Assembly (NCBI GenBank): GCA_021791895.1
Contig: JAJYVS010000004.1
Location: 1 to 64,000 of the forward strand
Reading direction: 5' to 3'
Origin: Actinomycetes bacterium
GTDB lineage: Bacteria; Actinomycetota; Acidimicrobiia; Acidimicrobiales; RAAP-2
Length of the DNA stretch: 64,000 nt
Part shown: piece after piece, positions 14,800 through 23,372 of the stretch
How the letters are laid out: each line of letters begins with the position of its first letter
How positions within the stretch are numbered: position 1 is the stretch's first letter
The notes under the pieces: generated by a model
Told to the model about the DNA's origin: nothing
Database searches by the model: none
What the model saw: only the letters and a program-made list of their open reading frames with translations
Made by a program: the position numbers and the translations under genes

Positions 14800-17283
14800 C
14801 TAGCTGGCGGCGCGAGCCGTCGATACCAGGCCCACGGAGCCGTCAACGGTCACCTGGTCACCGTCAGATAGACGGCGGGTGGCCTCACCGGTGGCGAGCA
14901 CCGCGGGAATGCCGTACTCGCGGGCAATGACCGCAGTGTGCGAGAGCACACCGCCCCCGTCGGTCACCACCGCGCCGGCCTGGAGGAACAGCACGGACCA
15001 AGGCGGCGAAGTCGTCGGGGCCACCAGGACCTCGCCAGGCAGGAGCCTGACGAATTCGGTCTCATCGTGAACGACGCGAACGGTGCCCGAGTAGCGCCCC
15101 GGCGAGGCGGGAAGGCCACGCAGCTCGTCTCTGGCATCCTGCGGCGTGCTGGGCGCCATCATCAGCTCCATGAAGTGGACGAAGGCGGCGTTGACCAGAC
15201 GAAGGTCCGGCGGCAGCGGTGAGAGGTCAGGGGGTGGCCCGGGGTCTCTGCCGTGGGAGGCCGGCCCGGGATGGGCAATCATCCATGCCCTCTCCGCCTT
15301 CCGGCGGGCCACCAGGTGGCGAAGGTCTGTGGCGTCATTGTTGGCCAACGCCTCGACAAGCTCCAGATCTTGCAGGTATACGGCGTCAGCGGCATGGGTC
15401 AGGACACCTCGTTCCACCAGGCGGCGACCGAACTCCAGGGCGCAGTATCGCAACAGGGCGCAGGGCTGGTTGTCGAGCCAAGAGATGTTGTCCTCGCGCT
15501 GACCATAGGCCCGCTGGGCAAATGCCACCACCTGTTCGAAGCGAGCTCGATCCTCCTGACTCCGCCCGGCCAGCTCGGCCCGGGCCTGTGCCAGTACGTC
15601 CGGCGCCGGGGGAGGCTGACCCGAGGCGGATGCGGCGTCCCGGACCTGCTCGGCCAGCAGACCAACTACAACTTCGGGCCGCTCGAAGAGGGTAGGGTCG
15701 CCGGGGTCGTAGCCGACTGTTCGATGGCCATAGCGCTCGAGGTAGCCCTCGAACGCCTCCGCAGCCCACGGGGCTGATTGGCGCAGACCTCCAAGGCGGT
15801 CCCCCTCCGAGCCGGTGATGGCATGGAGGGCCCTCGGATCAGTGGCGATGCGTCCTGCCAGGGAGGCCAGCTCCAGGCCGGGCTCGGAGGAGGCCACCGA
15901 CGAACCGGTCAGCAGGCACAGGGTTCGGGATGGGTCCCAGCCGAGGAGTTCCTTGGTGAGCTCATCCAGCTCCCAGACGCCCAGCGCGTTGGGTGCGTGA
16001 AGCCGGAAGTGCAGGGCCTCACCCCGACGGAGCAGCTCCTTCAGGCGCTCGAGGTGGGCCGCGAGAGCGGCGTCACCGAGGAGGGCAAGGTCGACTCCCC
16101 TCAGCTCGGCGATCTCCCTCGCGAACCGCGGGCGCCATTCGGCCTCCCAGCGATCGAGGATCCGCTCCGGCAGTCCCGAGGCGATCGCCGTCCTCGCGGC
16201 GCGGGCACGGCGGCGCAGGGAGGGCGCCACTCGAGCCGCCAGCCACATGGCCCACCTCGGTGGGGCGGGACGGTCCTTGCCTCCCAGGGGCACCATCCGC
16301 AGGTACACCTCGCCGCCCAGGCAGCGCTGCTCTACGCCGTCGAGCAGCAAACCGAACTCCGTGGCCAGAGGGCCCATGGCCTCCGAGATCGGCGGCAGGT
16401 ACACCGAGGCGCCGAAGGGTGTGAAGGGTGTGGGGAAATGGGAGGTGTCCTTGACCCAGAACCCCTCCGAGGGCAGCTCGAGATCGGGAGGGACGGGAAG
16501 GGCGGTGATCGGACGGGCCTGAAGGACGACAGCTTGGCCGTCGGCGATGGCCCATTCGACGTCCTGGGGGGGACCGAGGAGCTCCTCGACCGCCTTGGCC
16601 AGCTTTGCGATCTCGATCGCCCGGGTTTCGTCCAGAACCCCTTCCGGAGTACGCAGGCATTTCGCTTCGGCGTCCCGAACGACCCACTCGTCGGGTGCGG
16701 CTTGGCCCGAGACGAGCCGCTCACCGAGTCCCTTGACCGCACTCACGAGGACCTCCGGGTCCCCCGTGACCGGATTGGCGGTGAAGGCAACCCCGGCCAA
16801 CTCTGCTGGGACCATCAGCTGCACGAGTAGAGCCATCGGCGCCGGAAGCGCAGATCCGGTGTAGGCCGATACGCGGTCCGAGGCAGCGGAGGCCAGGCAG
16901 GTTCCGATGGCCTCGGCCAAGGCGTTGGCTCCCTCGACCCCCAAGACCGTCTCGTACTGCCCGGCGTAGGAGGCATCCGCCAGGTCCTCGGCCAACCCTG
17001 ACGATCTGACGGCGAGCCGGACCTTCCCGAATGTCTCCAGCCGGGTCAGGATCTGCCCCCAGAGCTCCGGTGGGATGTCGGCCCCGGTCATGCCCGGCCC
17101 GAGATCGGCGCTGGCCGCCCGGATGCGGTCACAGGCTGCCCGGGTGATGACGAATCCCTTCGGCACCCTGAACCCGGATGCTGCTAGGCGGGCCAGAGTG
17201 CAGGCCTTGGTGCCGATGACCTCTACTCCGTGGTCCTCCCCGTCGAACAGGTCGACGACGACGCTGTCTGCCCTTATGGCCAT
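14800..17283 (-). CDS. PEP-utilising phosphotransferase, rifamycin phosphotransferase-like
   Basis: 827 residues in the three-part layout of PEP synthase/rifampin phosphotransferase proteins. An ATP-grasp-like PEP/pyruvate-binding domain fills residues 1-265 (GTKACTLARLAASGFRVPKG, LAVRSSGLAEDLADASYAGQ, GVAFTANPVTGDPE, VLQARPITALP). A central helical region (about 280-700) would hold the acceptor site. The C-terminal mobile domain carries the phospho-histidine motif GGGVLSHTAVIAREYGIPA with His at about 782. The family uses ATP to phosphorylate either pyruvate or a small molecule such as rifampicin; the size fits rifampin phosphotransferases (about 860 aa), but the substrate cannot be read from sequence. 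It is the second gene of a TetR operon, 16 bp after tetR, inside the island. Confidence 0.8.
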   Translation of the reverse strand: MAIRADSVVVDLFDGEDHGVEVIGTKACTLARLAASGFRVPKGFVITRAACDRIRAASADLGPGMTGADIPPELWGQILTRLETFGKVRLAVRSSGLAEDLADASYAGQYETVLGVEGANALAEAIGTCLASAASDRVSAYTGSALPAPMALLVQLMVPAELAGVAFTANPVTGDPEVLVSAVKGLGERLVSGQAAPDEWVVRDAEAKCLRTPEGVLDETRAIEIAKLAKAVEELLGPPQDVEWAIADGQAVVLQARPITALPVPPDLELPSEGFWVKDTSHFPTPFTPFGASVYLPPISEAMGPLATEFGLLLDGVEQRCLGGEVYLRMVPLGGKDRPAPPRWAMWLAARVAPSLRRRARAARTAIASGLPERILDRWEAEWRPRFAREIAELRGVDLALLGDAALAAHLERLKELLRRGEALHFRLHAPNALGVWELDELTKELLGWDPSRTLCLLTGSSVASSEPGLELASLAGRIATDPRALHAITGSEGDRLGGLRQSAPWAAEAFEGYLERYGHRTVGYDPGDPTLFERPEVVVGLLAEQVRDAASASGQPPPAPDVLAQARAELAGRSQEDRARFEQVVAFAQRAYGQREDNISWLDNQPCALLRYCALEFGRRLVERGVLTHAADAVYLQDLELVEALANNDATDLRHLVARRKAERAWMIAHPGPASHGRDPGPPPDLSPLPPDLRLVNAAFVHFMELMMAPSTPQDARDELRGLPASPGRYSGTVRVVHDETEFVRLLPGEVLVAPTTSPPWSVLFLQAGAVVTDGGGVLSHTAVIAREYGIPAVLATGEATRRLSDGDQVTVDGSVGLVSTARAAS

Positions 17284-17299
17284 CGCTGCTCCTCCTCGG

Positions 17300-17941
17300 T
17301 CACTGCTCTTCAGCCTCGTTGAGATCTGGGCCGCGTCCCTGGCGCAGCGCCTCGACGATCAGGTCGATCGCCCAGGCTGCGGTGGCGCCGGCGTGGAGCG
17401 AGTCCAGTCCAGCCTCCTCGTGAAACACGACCCAGGTCTTGTGGCTCCAGAGGGTCCGGATGATCCAGACCACGGCTTCAGCCAACTTCGGGTCCAGGTC
17501 GGCCGTCACATCCGCGAGCGCCGACCGAATCGTCCGGACGCTCTTGGCGGCAAGCGGGGTCCCGATGCCGGTGGCCGAGTCGAGCCTCGTCATGGCGACG
17601 AATAGCGGTGCCAGTCGCTCCAGGGCCGCGAACTTCCGGCGCAAGAGAGGGGCGATGTCGTCGACCCGTTTCGGGAACTCCGCCCCGCCAACAGCCTGAA
17701 AGCGTTTTCCGGCCCACAGGGCGAAGCCGTCAAGCAGGGCCTCCCGATAGGCGAAGTGCCGGTAGACGGTCCGCAGTGACACCCCGGCGCGGTCAGCCAC
17801 GTCCTGCATCGAGAACTCCGCCAGGCGTCCTTCCCCGATCAGATCGGCCAACGCCTCCAGGATGAGATCCCGGGTGAGCTCCGTCTGTCGTTCACGAAGG
17901 GCGACTTTGGGCACTCTGTCTGCCTCCACAGCATGATTCAT
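17300..17941 (-). CDS. TetR-family transcriptional regulator
   Basis: 213 residues. N-terminal TetR HTH at about 20-65 (LILEALADLIGEG, FSMQDVADRAGVSLRTVYRHFAYREAL) and a helical ligand-binding domain. First gene of the operon with the PEP-utilising enzyme, so it probably represses that gene and itself until a ligand, perhaps the enzyme's substrate, binds. Two perfect palindromes lie at and just upstream of its start. ATG 17941 is the first start after the promoter. Confidence 0.88.
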   Translation of the reverse strand: MNHAVEADRVPKVALRERQTELTRDLILEALADLIGEGRLAEFSMQDVADRAGVSLRTVYRHFAYREALLDGFALWAGKRFQAVGGAEFPKRVDDIAPLLRRKFAALERLAPLFVAMTRLDSATGIGTPLAAKSVRTIRSALADVTADLDPKLAEAVVWIIRTLWSHKTWVVFHEEAGLDSLHAGATAAWAIDLIVEALRQGRGPDLNEAEEQ

Positions 17942-17943
17942 GC
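17931..17943 (-). promoter_or_regulatory. Palindrome over the tetR start codon
   Basis: GCATGA-T-TCATGC, a perfect 6+1+6 palindrome that includes the tetR ATG. Possible second binding site, or chance. Confidence 0.35.
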
Positions 17944-17952
17944 CTCAGAGTC

Positions 17953-17981
17953 ACAATACATGAAGACCGTCTTCTCGACAA
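17953..17981 (-). promoter_or_regulatory. tetR promoter with operator palindrome in the spacer
   Basis: On the minus strand: -35 TTGTCG (17981-17976), a 17-bp spacer, and -10 TATTGT (17958-17953), which is 11 nt before the ATG. The spacer holds GAAGAC-G-GTCTTC (17962-17974), a perfect 6+1+6 palindrome, the classic place for a TetR-type operator. Confidence 0.6.
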
Positions 17982-18353
17982 GAGGCTCCCGCCGAGAAAC
18001 GGCGCTGTTCTGCAGCCCTCCTGCCACAGTGTTGAGCTCGGGATCGAGGCTCGGGGTATCCAACGAGCCGGACGCTTGCAGCTCGGTGACATAGCCGGCA
18101 ATAACACCTAACGGCCCCGGAAGTATCGTGGGGGAGTGGCCGGGCTGACGGTTAAGGACATCCGAACCCGAGAGACGAGATCCTTGCCAGAGCGAAAGGG
18201 CACAAAGTCACGCGCGTTCGCGTTCTCGGTTCGGTCGTTCGCTGCGATTCTGCTTTGTTGGGTCACACCTCAAGCGTGAAGCACCTTCGTCACGTTCGGG
18301 GTGACCCTCGGAGGGGCGAACTCCCCACCAGAATCCGAAGAGCCGGATATGTA
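17982..18353. other. Largely non-coding island segment next to the tRNA
   Basis: About 370 bases between the tetR promoter and the tRNA. The only candidate is a 47-codon frame at 18136-18279. No repeats or RNA genes recognised. Confidence 0.4.
18136..18279 (+). CDS. Short open frame with leaderless-type promoter (doubtful)
   Basis: 47 codons starting GTG, preceded by TATCGT (18124-18129) with 6 nt between, the same arrangement as several real genes here. The product begins AGLTVKDIRTRETRSLPERK and ends in a hydrophobic stretch. No family recognised; it could be the remnant of a longer gene cut during island formation. Confidence 0.25.
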   Translation: MAGLTVKDIRTRETRSLPERKGTKSRAFAFSVRSFAAILLCWVTPQA

Positions 18354-18399
18354 GTGGGCCGCCCGGGGCTCGAACCCGGCACCTTGGGATTAAAAGTCC
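18354..18399 (-). repeat. att-like site within the intact tRNA-Lys gene
   Basis: 46 bp identical to 12531-12576; the right-hand boundary of the island. It forms the 3' part of the working tRNA gene. Confidence 0.85.
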
Positions 18400-18427
18400 C
18401 CTGCTCTACCCGATGAGCTAGCGGCCC
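18355..18427 (-). tRNA. tRNA-Lys (anticodon UUU)
   Basis: 73 nt on the minus strand. Acceptor arm GGGCCGC/GCGGCCC with discriminator A, D-arm GCTCATCGGGTAGAGC, anticodon loop CTTTTAA (TTT), T-arm with GGTTCGAGCC. No CCA is encoded. Its 3' part is the integration target of the island. Confidence 0.95.
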
Positions 18428-18756
18428 AAAGAGAGGTTAGGGCAGGTCAAGCGGACCGTCGTTCGCATTGGCAGTGGCCGCAGTTGTCGTGAGTCTGCCC
18501 GTGGCCAAACTTGGTCGTCGGAACCAACCGGGCTCAGGTGCTGGTGCCGTTCTGGAAGTCGTGTGTGTCCCTGATGAGGCAGATCCTCCGGACCGAGCCG
18601 CGCCGGTGCCAATTGAAGTCACAGTTGCGGTGAGGACTGGCTGCACTCGATCGCCGATTCGGACGTGGGCCTCGTCAGCGCTGCATGAACTTGGCATGTC
18701 GACTGACGAAGCACAGTCTGATCTGGCCTGCCCGGACCTGGTGCGAGAATTTGGCC
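18428..18756. other. Intergenic region after the tRNA, no gene seen
   Basis: 329 bases between tRNA-Lys and the decayed nitroreductase gene. A forward frame is open but shows no family features. Nothing else recognised. Confidence 0.4.
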
Positions 18757-19234
18757 ATGCCGACGCGAGGCCCGATCCTGAGCTGGGCGATGCTGCCCCT
18801 ACGGTCCTGTATCGGTGGCGGTGGCTCGGGCGGAGATTCCTACTGTTGGAGCACGTCGGGCGCACTACCGGCAGCCGACACCAGACAGTTCTGGAGGTGA
18901 TCAACTACGACCCGTCAAGCCGTCGGACGGCCGTCATGTCAGGGTGGGGCAGAACGAGCGACTGGTACCGGAAGTTCAAATCGCCGGTCACGCCAAGATC
19001 ACGATGCGCCGCGAGACCATGGACGTGGAGGCCCTGGTCCTCGACGACGAAGACGCTGCGAGAATGGTCGCCGACCACGAGAGGCGTAACCGCTTCATGG
19101 GGCCGATCGTCCGACGCGTGCTGAGCCAACTGGCCGGGTTCACATACGACGGGACCAACGAGGGCCACCTTGCACTCGTACGCCAACTTCCTGTCGTCGG
19201 GTTCTCGCCATCGACAGCGGCGAGCGATCGGTAA
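18757..19234 (+). pseudogene. F420-type (DDN/DUF385) nitroreductase, frameshifted twice
   Basis: Pieces of one protein lie in three frames. MPTRGPILSWAM begins at ATG 18757; after about 18795 the match moves to another frame (TVLYRWRWLGRRFLLLEHVG, QTVLEVINYDPSSRR, SGWGRTSDWYRKF); after about 18978 it moves again (IAGHAKITMRRETMDVEALV, HERRNRFMGPIVRRVLSQLA, LALVRQLPVVGFSP). Together they form a deazaflavin-dependent nitroreductase-like protein of about 150 residues. The usual residues between YRWR and LGRRF also look shortened. Non-functional unless these are sequence errors. Confidence 0.72.
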
Positions 19235-19315
19235 CCAGGCGTCAAAGATCCGCCGGGAGAGGTCGCCGATGCGCGATCCGGCGCAGCGAACGACAGGACC
19301 AGACAAGAATCTGGT

Positions 19316-20219
19316 GTGATGCTTCGTCCATGCGAGGACCAACCTCATTACGGGGACCATCGCGGTGATCCGGACTCCTGGGGCCCGTACGTTGTCACTG
19401 CACTGGGGCGGGAAGGCCTCGCACGCGGGCACGTCGAGGTCCCGTTCGTCGGCATTTTCCCCACCTTTCTCGTGGGGGAGGTGGCGGTGAAGGTCTTCGG
19501 GGACTCGTTCGACGGGGGACGGACAGTGCTGGTCGAGGAGGCGATGCATCGGCTCCTTGCCGACCACCCGGAGATCCCGGTCCCCGAACTGATAGCCAGC
19601 GGCCAGCTTTGGGAGGACGAACCGACGTGGCGGTACCTGATCACCCGTCGGCTGGCCGGTCGGGCGACGCGGACGCACCGAGCACCCGAGCGAGCGAGTG
19701 GTCCTCGAACTGGGGGAGGCGGTGGCTCGGCTTCACCGCTTAGAGGCGCCGGCGGTCGTCGCGAGCCAAGAGGCGCTCGGTCGACTCCGCGGCGAGGCGC
19801 CGGAACGACTCCGACGCTTCGGCTTCCCGTCGGTGCTCGCCGACCAGGTAGCCGACTATCTCGAGGAGGCGCTCCCCGCCGACACGCTGGTGCATGGTGA
19901 CCTCACCGGTGATCACGTGTTCGTCCGGGACTCGGCAATCGAGGGGATCATCGACTGGGGTGACGCGATGGTCGCCGACCCCTACTACGAGCTGGTCCCG
20001 CTCTTCTTCGACGCCTTCGGGGCCAGGAGGGACCGTCTCCGGAGCTTTCTTGACGCTTACGGCTGGCGTGCCTCGGGTGCCGAGTTCGCCCGACGGGCCC
20101 TGCGGGCCATCCTCAGTTTCCAGTTCGACACGGTGGCGGTTATGCAGACGGTCGTCGGGCTGGACCGGGTCAGGGATCTCGGGGAGCTCGCAGAGCGGCT
20201 GTTCGCCAGGGTCGGCTGA
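19316..20219 (+). pseudogene. APH-type phosphotransferase, frameshifted
   Basis: The N-terminal lobe (VVTALGREGLARGHVEVPFV, GEVAVKVFGD, WRYLITRRLAGRA) is read in one frame from GTG 19316 or ATG 19319. From about 19670 the match continues in the next frame (VVLELGEAVARLHRLEAP, catalytic loop LVHGDLTGDHVFV, metal motif GIIDWGDAMVADPYYELVPL) to 20219. One extra base near 19655-19675 explains the change. The family phosphorylates small molecules such as aminoglycosides or sugars; the catalytic Asp is present but the usual following Asn is Asp or His here. Probably inactive. Confidence 0.72.
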
Positions 20220-20273
20220 AGCCCGTAGCCCGGACGGCCTATGCCGATCGACCCGGAACCCGGTCGTCCGGGT

Positions 20274-21680
20274 CTACGAGGGCGTCCGCTTCTCCGGGGC
20301 ACCAGCCGGCGGGGTGGGCGCGTCGTCCCCCAGGATCGCCGCTGCCGCGCGCAGCCCCGAGCGGATGGCACCGTCGATGGCACCATGGGAGGTCGTCGCG
20401 GTCTCGGTTCCGGCCCAGTGGACACGACCGAAGGGTTCTCGGAGGAGTGGGCCGGATCGCGTCAGGACCCCCGGAGGGAAGTGGGCCATCGAGCAGCCCA
20501 ACGTCCAGGGCTCGTTCCACCACGCCGTCTCGACGAGCTCCAGCGGGCTCTTGGCCTTCGGGCCGAACCGCCCGACCAGCTCGCGCAGGAGAGCGCTTCG
20601 ACGCTCGTCGGGGTCGAGAGCTTCGAGACGCTGCGCCACGGGGCCGAAGGTGAACGAGGCCAGCGCGCCGTGGCCGCCATGGGACGGTGAGGCGTCGATC
20701 GTCACCTCGGCCGGCGAGCCGGGTCCCGCGCTCTGCCCGCTCAACCCCTCGGCCCGCCAGAAGGGCTCGTCGTAGATGACGACGGTCTTAGTCTCCTTCC
20801 CGGCGACCGCCTGTTCATAGAGGCGTCGCCGTTCCGGCGACAGGTCGGGCTCGAAGAAGATCTTGAGCGCCAACGCCGGCGGAACGGCGACCACGACGTC
20901 GGCTGCCTGGACCGCCACACCGTCGGAACGGACCACGATGCCGCCTGCCTGTTCGGTGATCGAGCGCACCGGAGCATCGAGGACCAACCCGTCGCCGAGG
21001 TCGTCGGCCATCCGGCGGGCGATCGTCCCGGCGCCGCCCTCGATCAGATTCTCCTGGGACCCACCCTCGACCGAGAACAGGGTGGTCGTGCTCCCGTGGG
21101 CACGGACCAAGAACAGTAGGTCGAGCAGAGAGACCTCGGCCAGATCGGTGGCGAACAGACCCTGCAGGGCCATCTCGAACAGGTTCTGTCCGATGGTGGT
21201 TCGGATGCCGGACCGCTCGAGCCACGACGCGACGGTCTGGGCGTCCCATGCCCCGGCCCGCCGTGCGGACCAGGGCGCCTCGAGGGGGACCCGCTTGGCC
21301 GTCAGGTCGATCCTGAGCTGGGCCAGGGCGATCGAGATGACGGTGGGCGGGCTGATCTTGGGAATGAGCCCCCGGTAGCGGTGGATCCGTTCCTCCTCGA
21401 TCAGCAGGTGGAAGCCCTCAGACCAGGTCCGGTAGGTGGAGACCCCGAGTTCGCCGGCGAGGGTGAAGGCTTCGTCGCGTCCGGGGGCCAGCCATGCGCC
21501 GCCCCGGTCGACCGGTGTGCCGTCGGCGAGTTGCTGGGTCCAAACCCGGCCGCCGACGCGGTCTCGGGCCTCGAGGACCACGACGGACTTGCCGCTCCGC
21601 CGCAGGGTACGCGCCGCGGTCAATCCGGCGAAGCCGGCGCCGACCACGCAGACGTCCGCCTCCCGCGTTTGTCGAACCAC
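20274..21680 (-). CDS. Flavin monoamine oxidase-family FAD enzyme
   Basis: 468 residues. FAD-binding GxGxxG motif at the N-terminus (VCVVGAGFAGLTAARTL, VVLEARDRVGGRVWT), the substrate/FAD segment GGAWLAPGRDEAF, and the C-terminal FAD motif VHWAGTETATTSHGAIDGAIRSG. Overall most like putrescine/monoamine oxidases, which oxidise an amine to an aldehyde with release of H2O2 and ammonia. The Cys that binds FAD covalently in some MAOs is not evident. Substrate unknown. Stands alone. Confidence 0.85.
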   Translation of the reverse strand: MVRQTREADVCVVGAGFAGLTAARTLRRSGKSVVVLEARDRVGGRVWTQQLADGTPVDRGGAWLAPGRDEAFTLAGELGVSTYRTWSEGFHLLIEEERIHRYRGLIPKISPPTVISIALAQLRIDLTAKRVPLEAPWSARRAGAWDAQTVASWLERSGIRTTIGQNLFEMALQGLFATDLAEVSLLDLLFLVRAHGSTTTLFSVEGGSQENLIEGGAGTIARRMADDLGDGLVLDAPVRSITEQAGGIVVRSDGVAVQAADVVVAVPPALALKIFFEPDLSPERRRLYEQAVAGKETKTVVIYDEPFWRAEGLSGQSAGPGSPAEVTIDASPSHGGHGALASFTFGPVAQRLEALDPDERRSALLRELVGRFGPKAKSPLELVETAWWNEPWTLGCSMAHFPPGVLTRSGPLLREPFGRVHWAGTETATTSHGAIDGAIRSGLRAAAAILGDDAPTPPAGAPEKRTPS

Positions 21681-21759
21681 CGCACTCCCCGAAGCTGAGC
21701 GATCTCCCGCTGTCTACCACCGGGTCCAAGCGGGGTCGGGGAGACGCCCCGGCGAGCGG

Positions 21760-23271
21760 TCAGGGAGCTGGCACGGGCTGGGGTGGGGGTGGGCCGATGT
21801 AGCGAGCCGTCGGGCGGATCAACCGGTTGTCGGCCATCTGCTCCAGCACGTTCACCGTCCATCCCACTGTGCGGGCGACGGCGAAGGTGGGGGTGAACAT
21901 CTCACGGGCTACGCCACAGCTGTTCATGACCACCCCGGCGTAGAACTCGACGTTCGTGTAGAGCTCGCGTCCCGGCTTCAGCTCGGCCAGGACCCGAAGG
22001 GCGATCTGCTCGACCTCGGTGGCATAGCCGACGAGCGGGCCGCCGAGGGACTGCGCGACCGACCGGAGGAAGGTCGACCGGGGGTCCTCGGTCTTGTACA
22101 CGCGGTGTCCGAATCCCATGAGCCGTTCGTTGTTGGTGACGGCCCGTCGCAGCCACGCCTCCGCGTGATCCACGGTGCCGATCGTGTCGAGCATGTCGAG
22201 CGCCCGACTGGGTGCGCCCCCGTGGAGCGGACCGGAAAGCGCGCCGATCGCCCCGCACACCGCGGCGGCGAGGTCCGCCTGGGTGGAGGTGATGACCCGG
22301 GCGGTGAAGGTCGACGCGTTGAAGCCGTGGTCGGTGGCCACGACGAGGTACTGGTCGATCGCCCTCGCGTGTTCGGGCTCCGCTTCTGCCCCCGTCAGCA
22401 TCCAGAGGTAGTTCGCGGCAAGGGAGAGGTCGGCGCGGGGCTCGACCGGCGGCAGTCCGTTGCGGAGGCGGTGGGCGGCCGCCAGGAGCACCGGCACCAC
22501 CGATCCCAGCCTGAGGGTGTGCGCCCGGACCTCCGCCGGATCGACGTCCGAGACCGGGCGCCAACCCAGCTCCGCGCCGAGGAAGGAGACCCCGGTCCGG
22601 AGCACGTCGAGCGGACTTCCGGCGCCGGCGATTGCGGGCAGGACCGCGCGCAGCCCTTTGGGCAGGGTGCGGAGGCTCGCCAGCTCGTTGGCGAAGGCCC
22701 GGGACCGGGCACGGTCGGGCAGTTCGCCGAAAAGGAGGAGATGCCAGACGTCCTCGAACGTGCGCGAGGCGGCGAGGTCGATCGCCGAGTACTGGCGGTA
22801 GTGGTAGAAGCCCTCTCGGCCCCGGACGTCCCCGATCGTGGTGGTTGCGACCACCACCCCTTCGAGGCCCTTCGGCGCGTCGGCGGCGTGCTCGCCCGCG
22901 GGACGCAGGCTTGCCGCCCCGAAGAGGTCCCGGATCGAGACCACCCCGATTAGCTCCTCACCCTCGACGACCGGCAGGTGCCGGTAGCGGTGGTGCGTGA
23001 GGCTGGACCAGGCCTGCCCGGCGTCCTCCTGCGGTCCGAGCACGTCGGGGTTGGCGGTCATCCACATGCGGACCCGCTCGGTCGCCGGCTCAGCTTCGGC
23101 GGCCGCGGCCCGGAGGAGGTCTCGCTCGGTGAGGATGCCGGTCACCTTGCCGTCCTCGAGGATGACCACCGAGCCGATGTCGTGCTCGCGCATCAGGTTC
23201 GCGGCATCGGTGAGCGCGGCGTCCCCGGTACAGGTGATCGCGGGTGCCGACATCAGGTCCTGGACGAGCAT
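21760..23271 (-). CDS. Citrate synthase (type 2-like) with N-terminal CBS domain pair
   Basis: 503 residues. Residues 1-120 are two CBS domains (VQDLMSAPAITCTGDAALTD, GSVVILEDGKVTGILTERDL; then MTANPDVL, YRHLPVVEGEELIGVVSIRD). Residues 135-503 are a complete citrate synthase with SGPLHGGAPS (His), GFGHRVYKTEDPR (His) and TNVEFYAGVVM (acidic residue; Glu as in mycobacterial CitA-type enzymes). It condenses oxaloacetate or propionyl-type acceptors with acetyl-CoA; CBS domains usually bind adenine nucleotides, suggesting energy-charge control. ATG 23271 starts the first CBS strand. Divergent from a second citrate synthase gene. Confidence 0.87.
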   Translation of the reverse strand: MLVQDLMSAPAITCTGDAALTDAANLMREHDIGSVVILEDGKVTGILTERDLLRAAAAEAEPATERVRMWMTANPDVLGPQEDAGQAWSSLTHHRYRHLPVVEGEELIGVVSIRDLFGAASLRPAGEHAADAPKGLEGVVVATTTIGDVRGREGFYHYRQYSAIDLAASRTFEDVWHLLLFGELPDRARSRAFANELASLRTLPKGLRAVLPAIAGAGSPLDVLRTGVSFLGAELGWRPVSDVDPAEVRAHTLRLGSVVPVLLAAAHRLRNGLPPVEPRADLSLAANYLWMLTGAEAEPEHARAIDQYLVVATDHGFNASTFTARVITSTQADLAAAVCGAIGALSGPLHGGAPSRALDMLDTIGTVDHAEAWLRRAVTNNERLMGFGHRVYKTEDPRSTFLRSVAQSLGGPLVGYATEVEQIALRVLAELKPGRELYTNVEFYAGVVMNSCGVAREMFTPTFAVARTVGWTVNVLEQMADNRLIRPTARYIGPPPPQPVPAP

Positions 23272-23360
23272 GGCTCGCTCCCTCCCGCCCGCCGTCGCGG
23301 GCATCAGGCCATTGTCGCTGGGTGGGCGAGTGTTGTAAACGTTGATCAAGTCAATGTGAT

Positions 23361-23366
23361 TACGAT
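23361..23366 (+). promoter_or_regulatory. Putative leaderless -10 box (TACGAT)
   Basis: TACGAT with 6 nt to GTG 23373 of the HTH-citrate synthase gene, no Shine-Dalgarno. Confidence 0.5.
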
Positions 23367-23372
23367 GCTCGA

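Larger units (their letters stand above)
12531..18399. mobile_element. Integrated genomic island bounded by tRNA-Lys direct repeats
   Basis: About 5.9 kb between two directly repeated 46-bp copies of the tRNA-Lys 3' part. Contents: a degenerate left segment, an intact IS3-family element, a frameshifted membrane-protein gene, a PEP-utilising phosphotransferase gene and its TetR regulator, and a short open frame next to the tRNA. No tyrosine integrase gene is visible, so the island is probably non-autonomous, having lost its integrase or been mobilised in trans. Confidence 0.75.

Noticed and set aside
14323-20219. All frameshifts being sequencing errors
   Set aside because: They cluster in dispensable genes, while some 40 kb of long housekeeping genes are intact; individual shifts could still be errors.
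21436-22953. Long forward open frame (about 500 codons) opposite the CBS-citrate synthase and amine oxidase genes
   Set aside because: Runs antisense across two clear genes and shows no family features.
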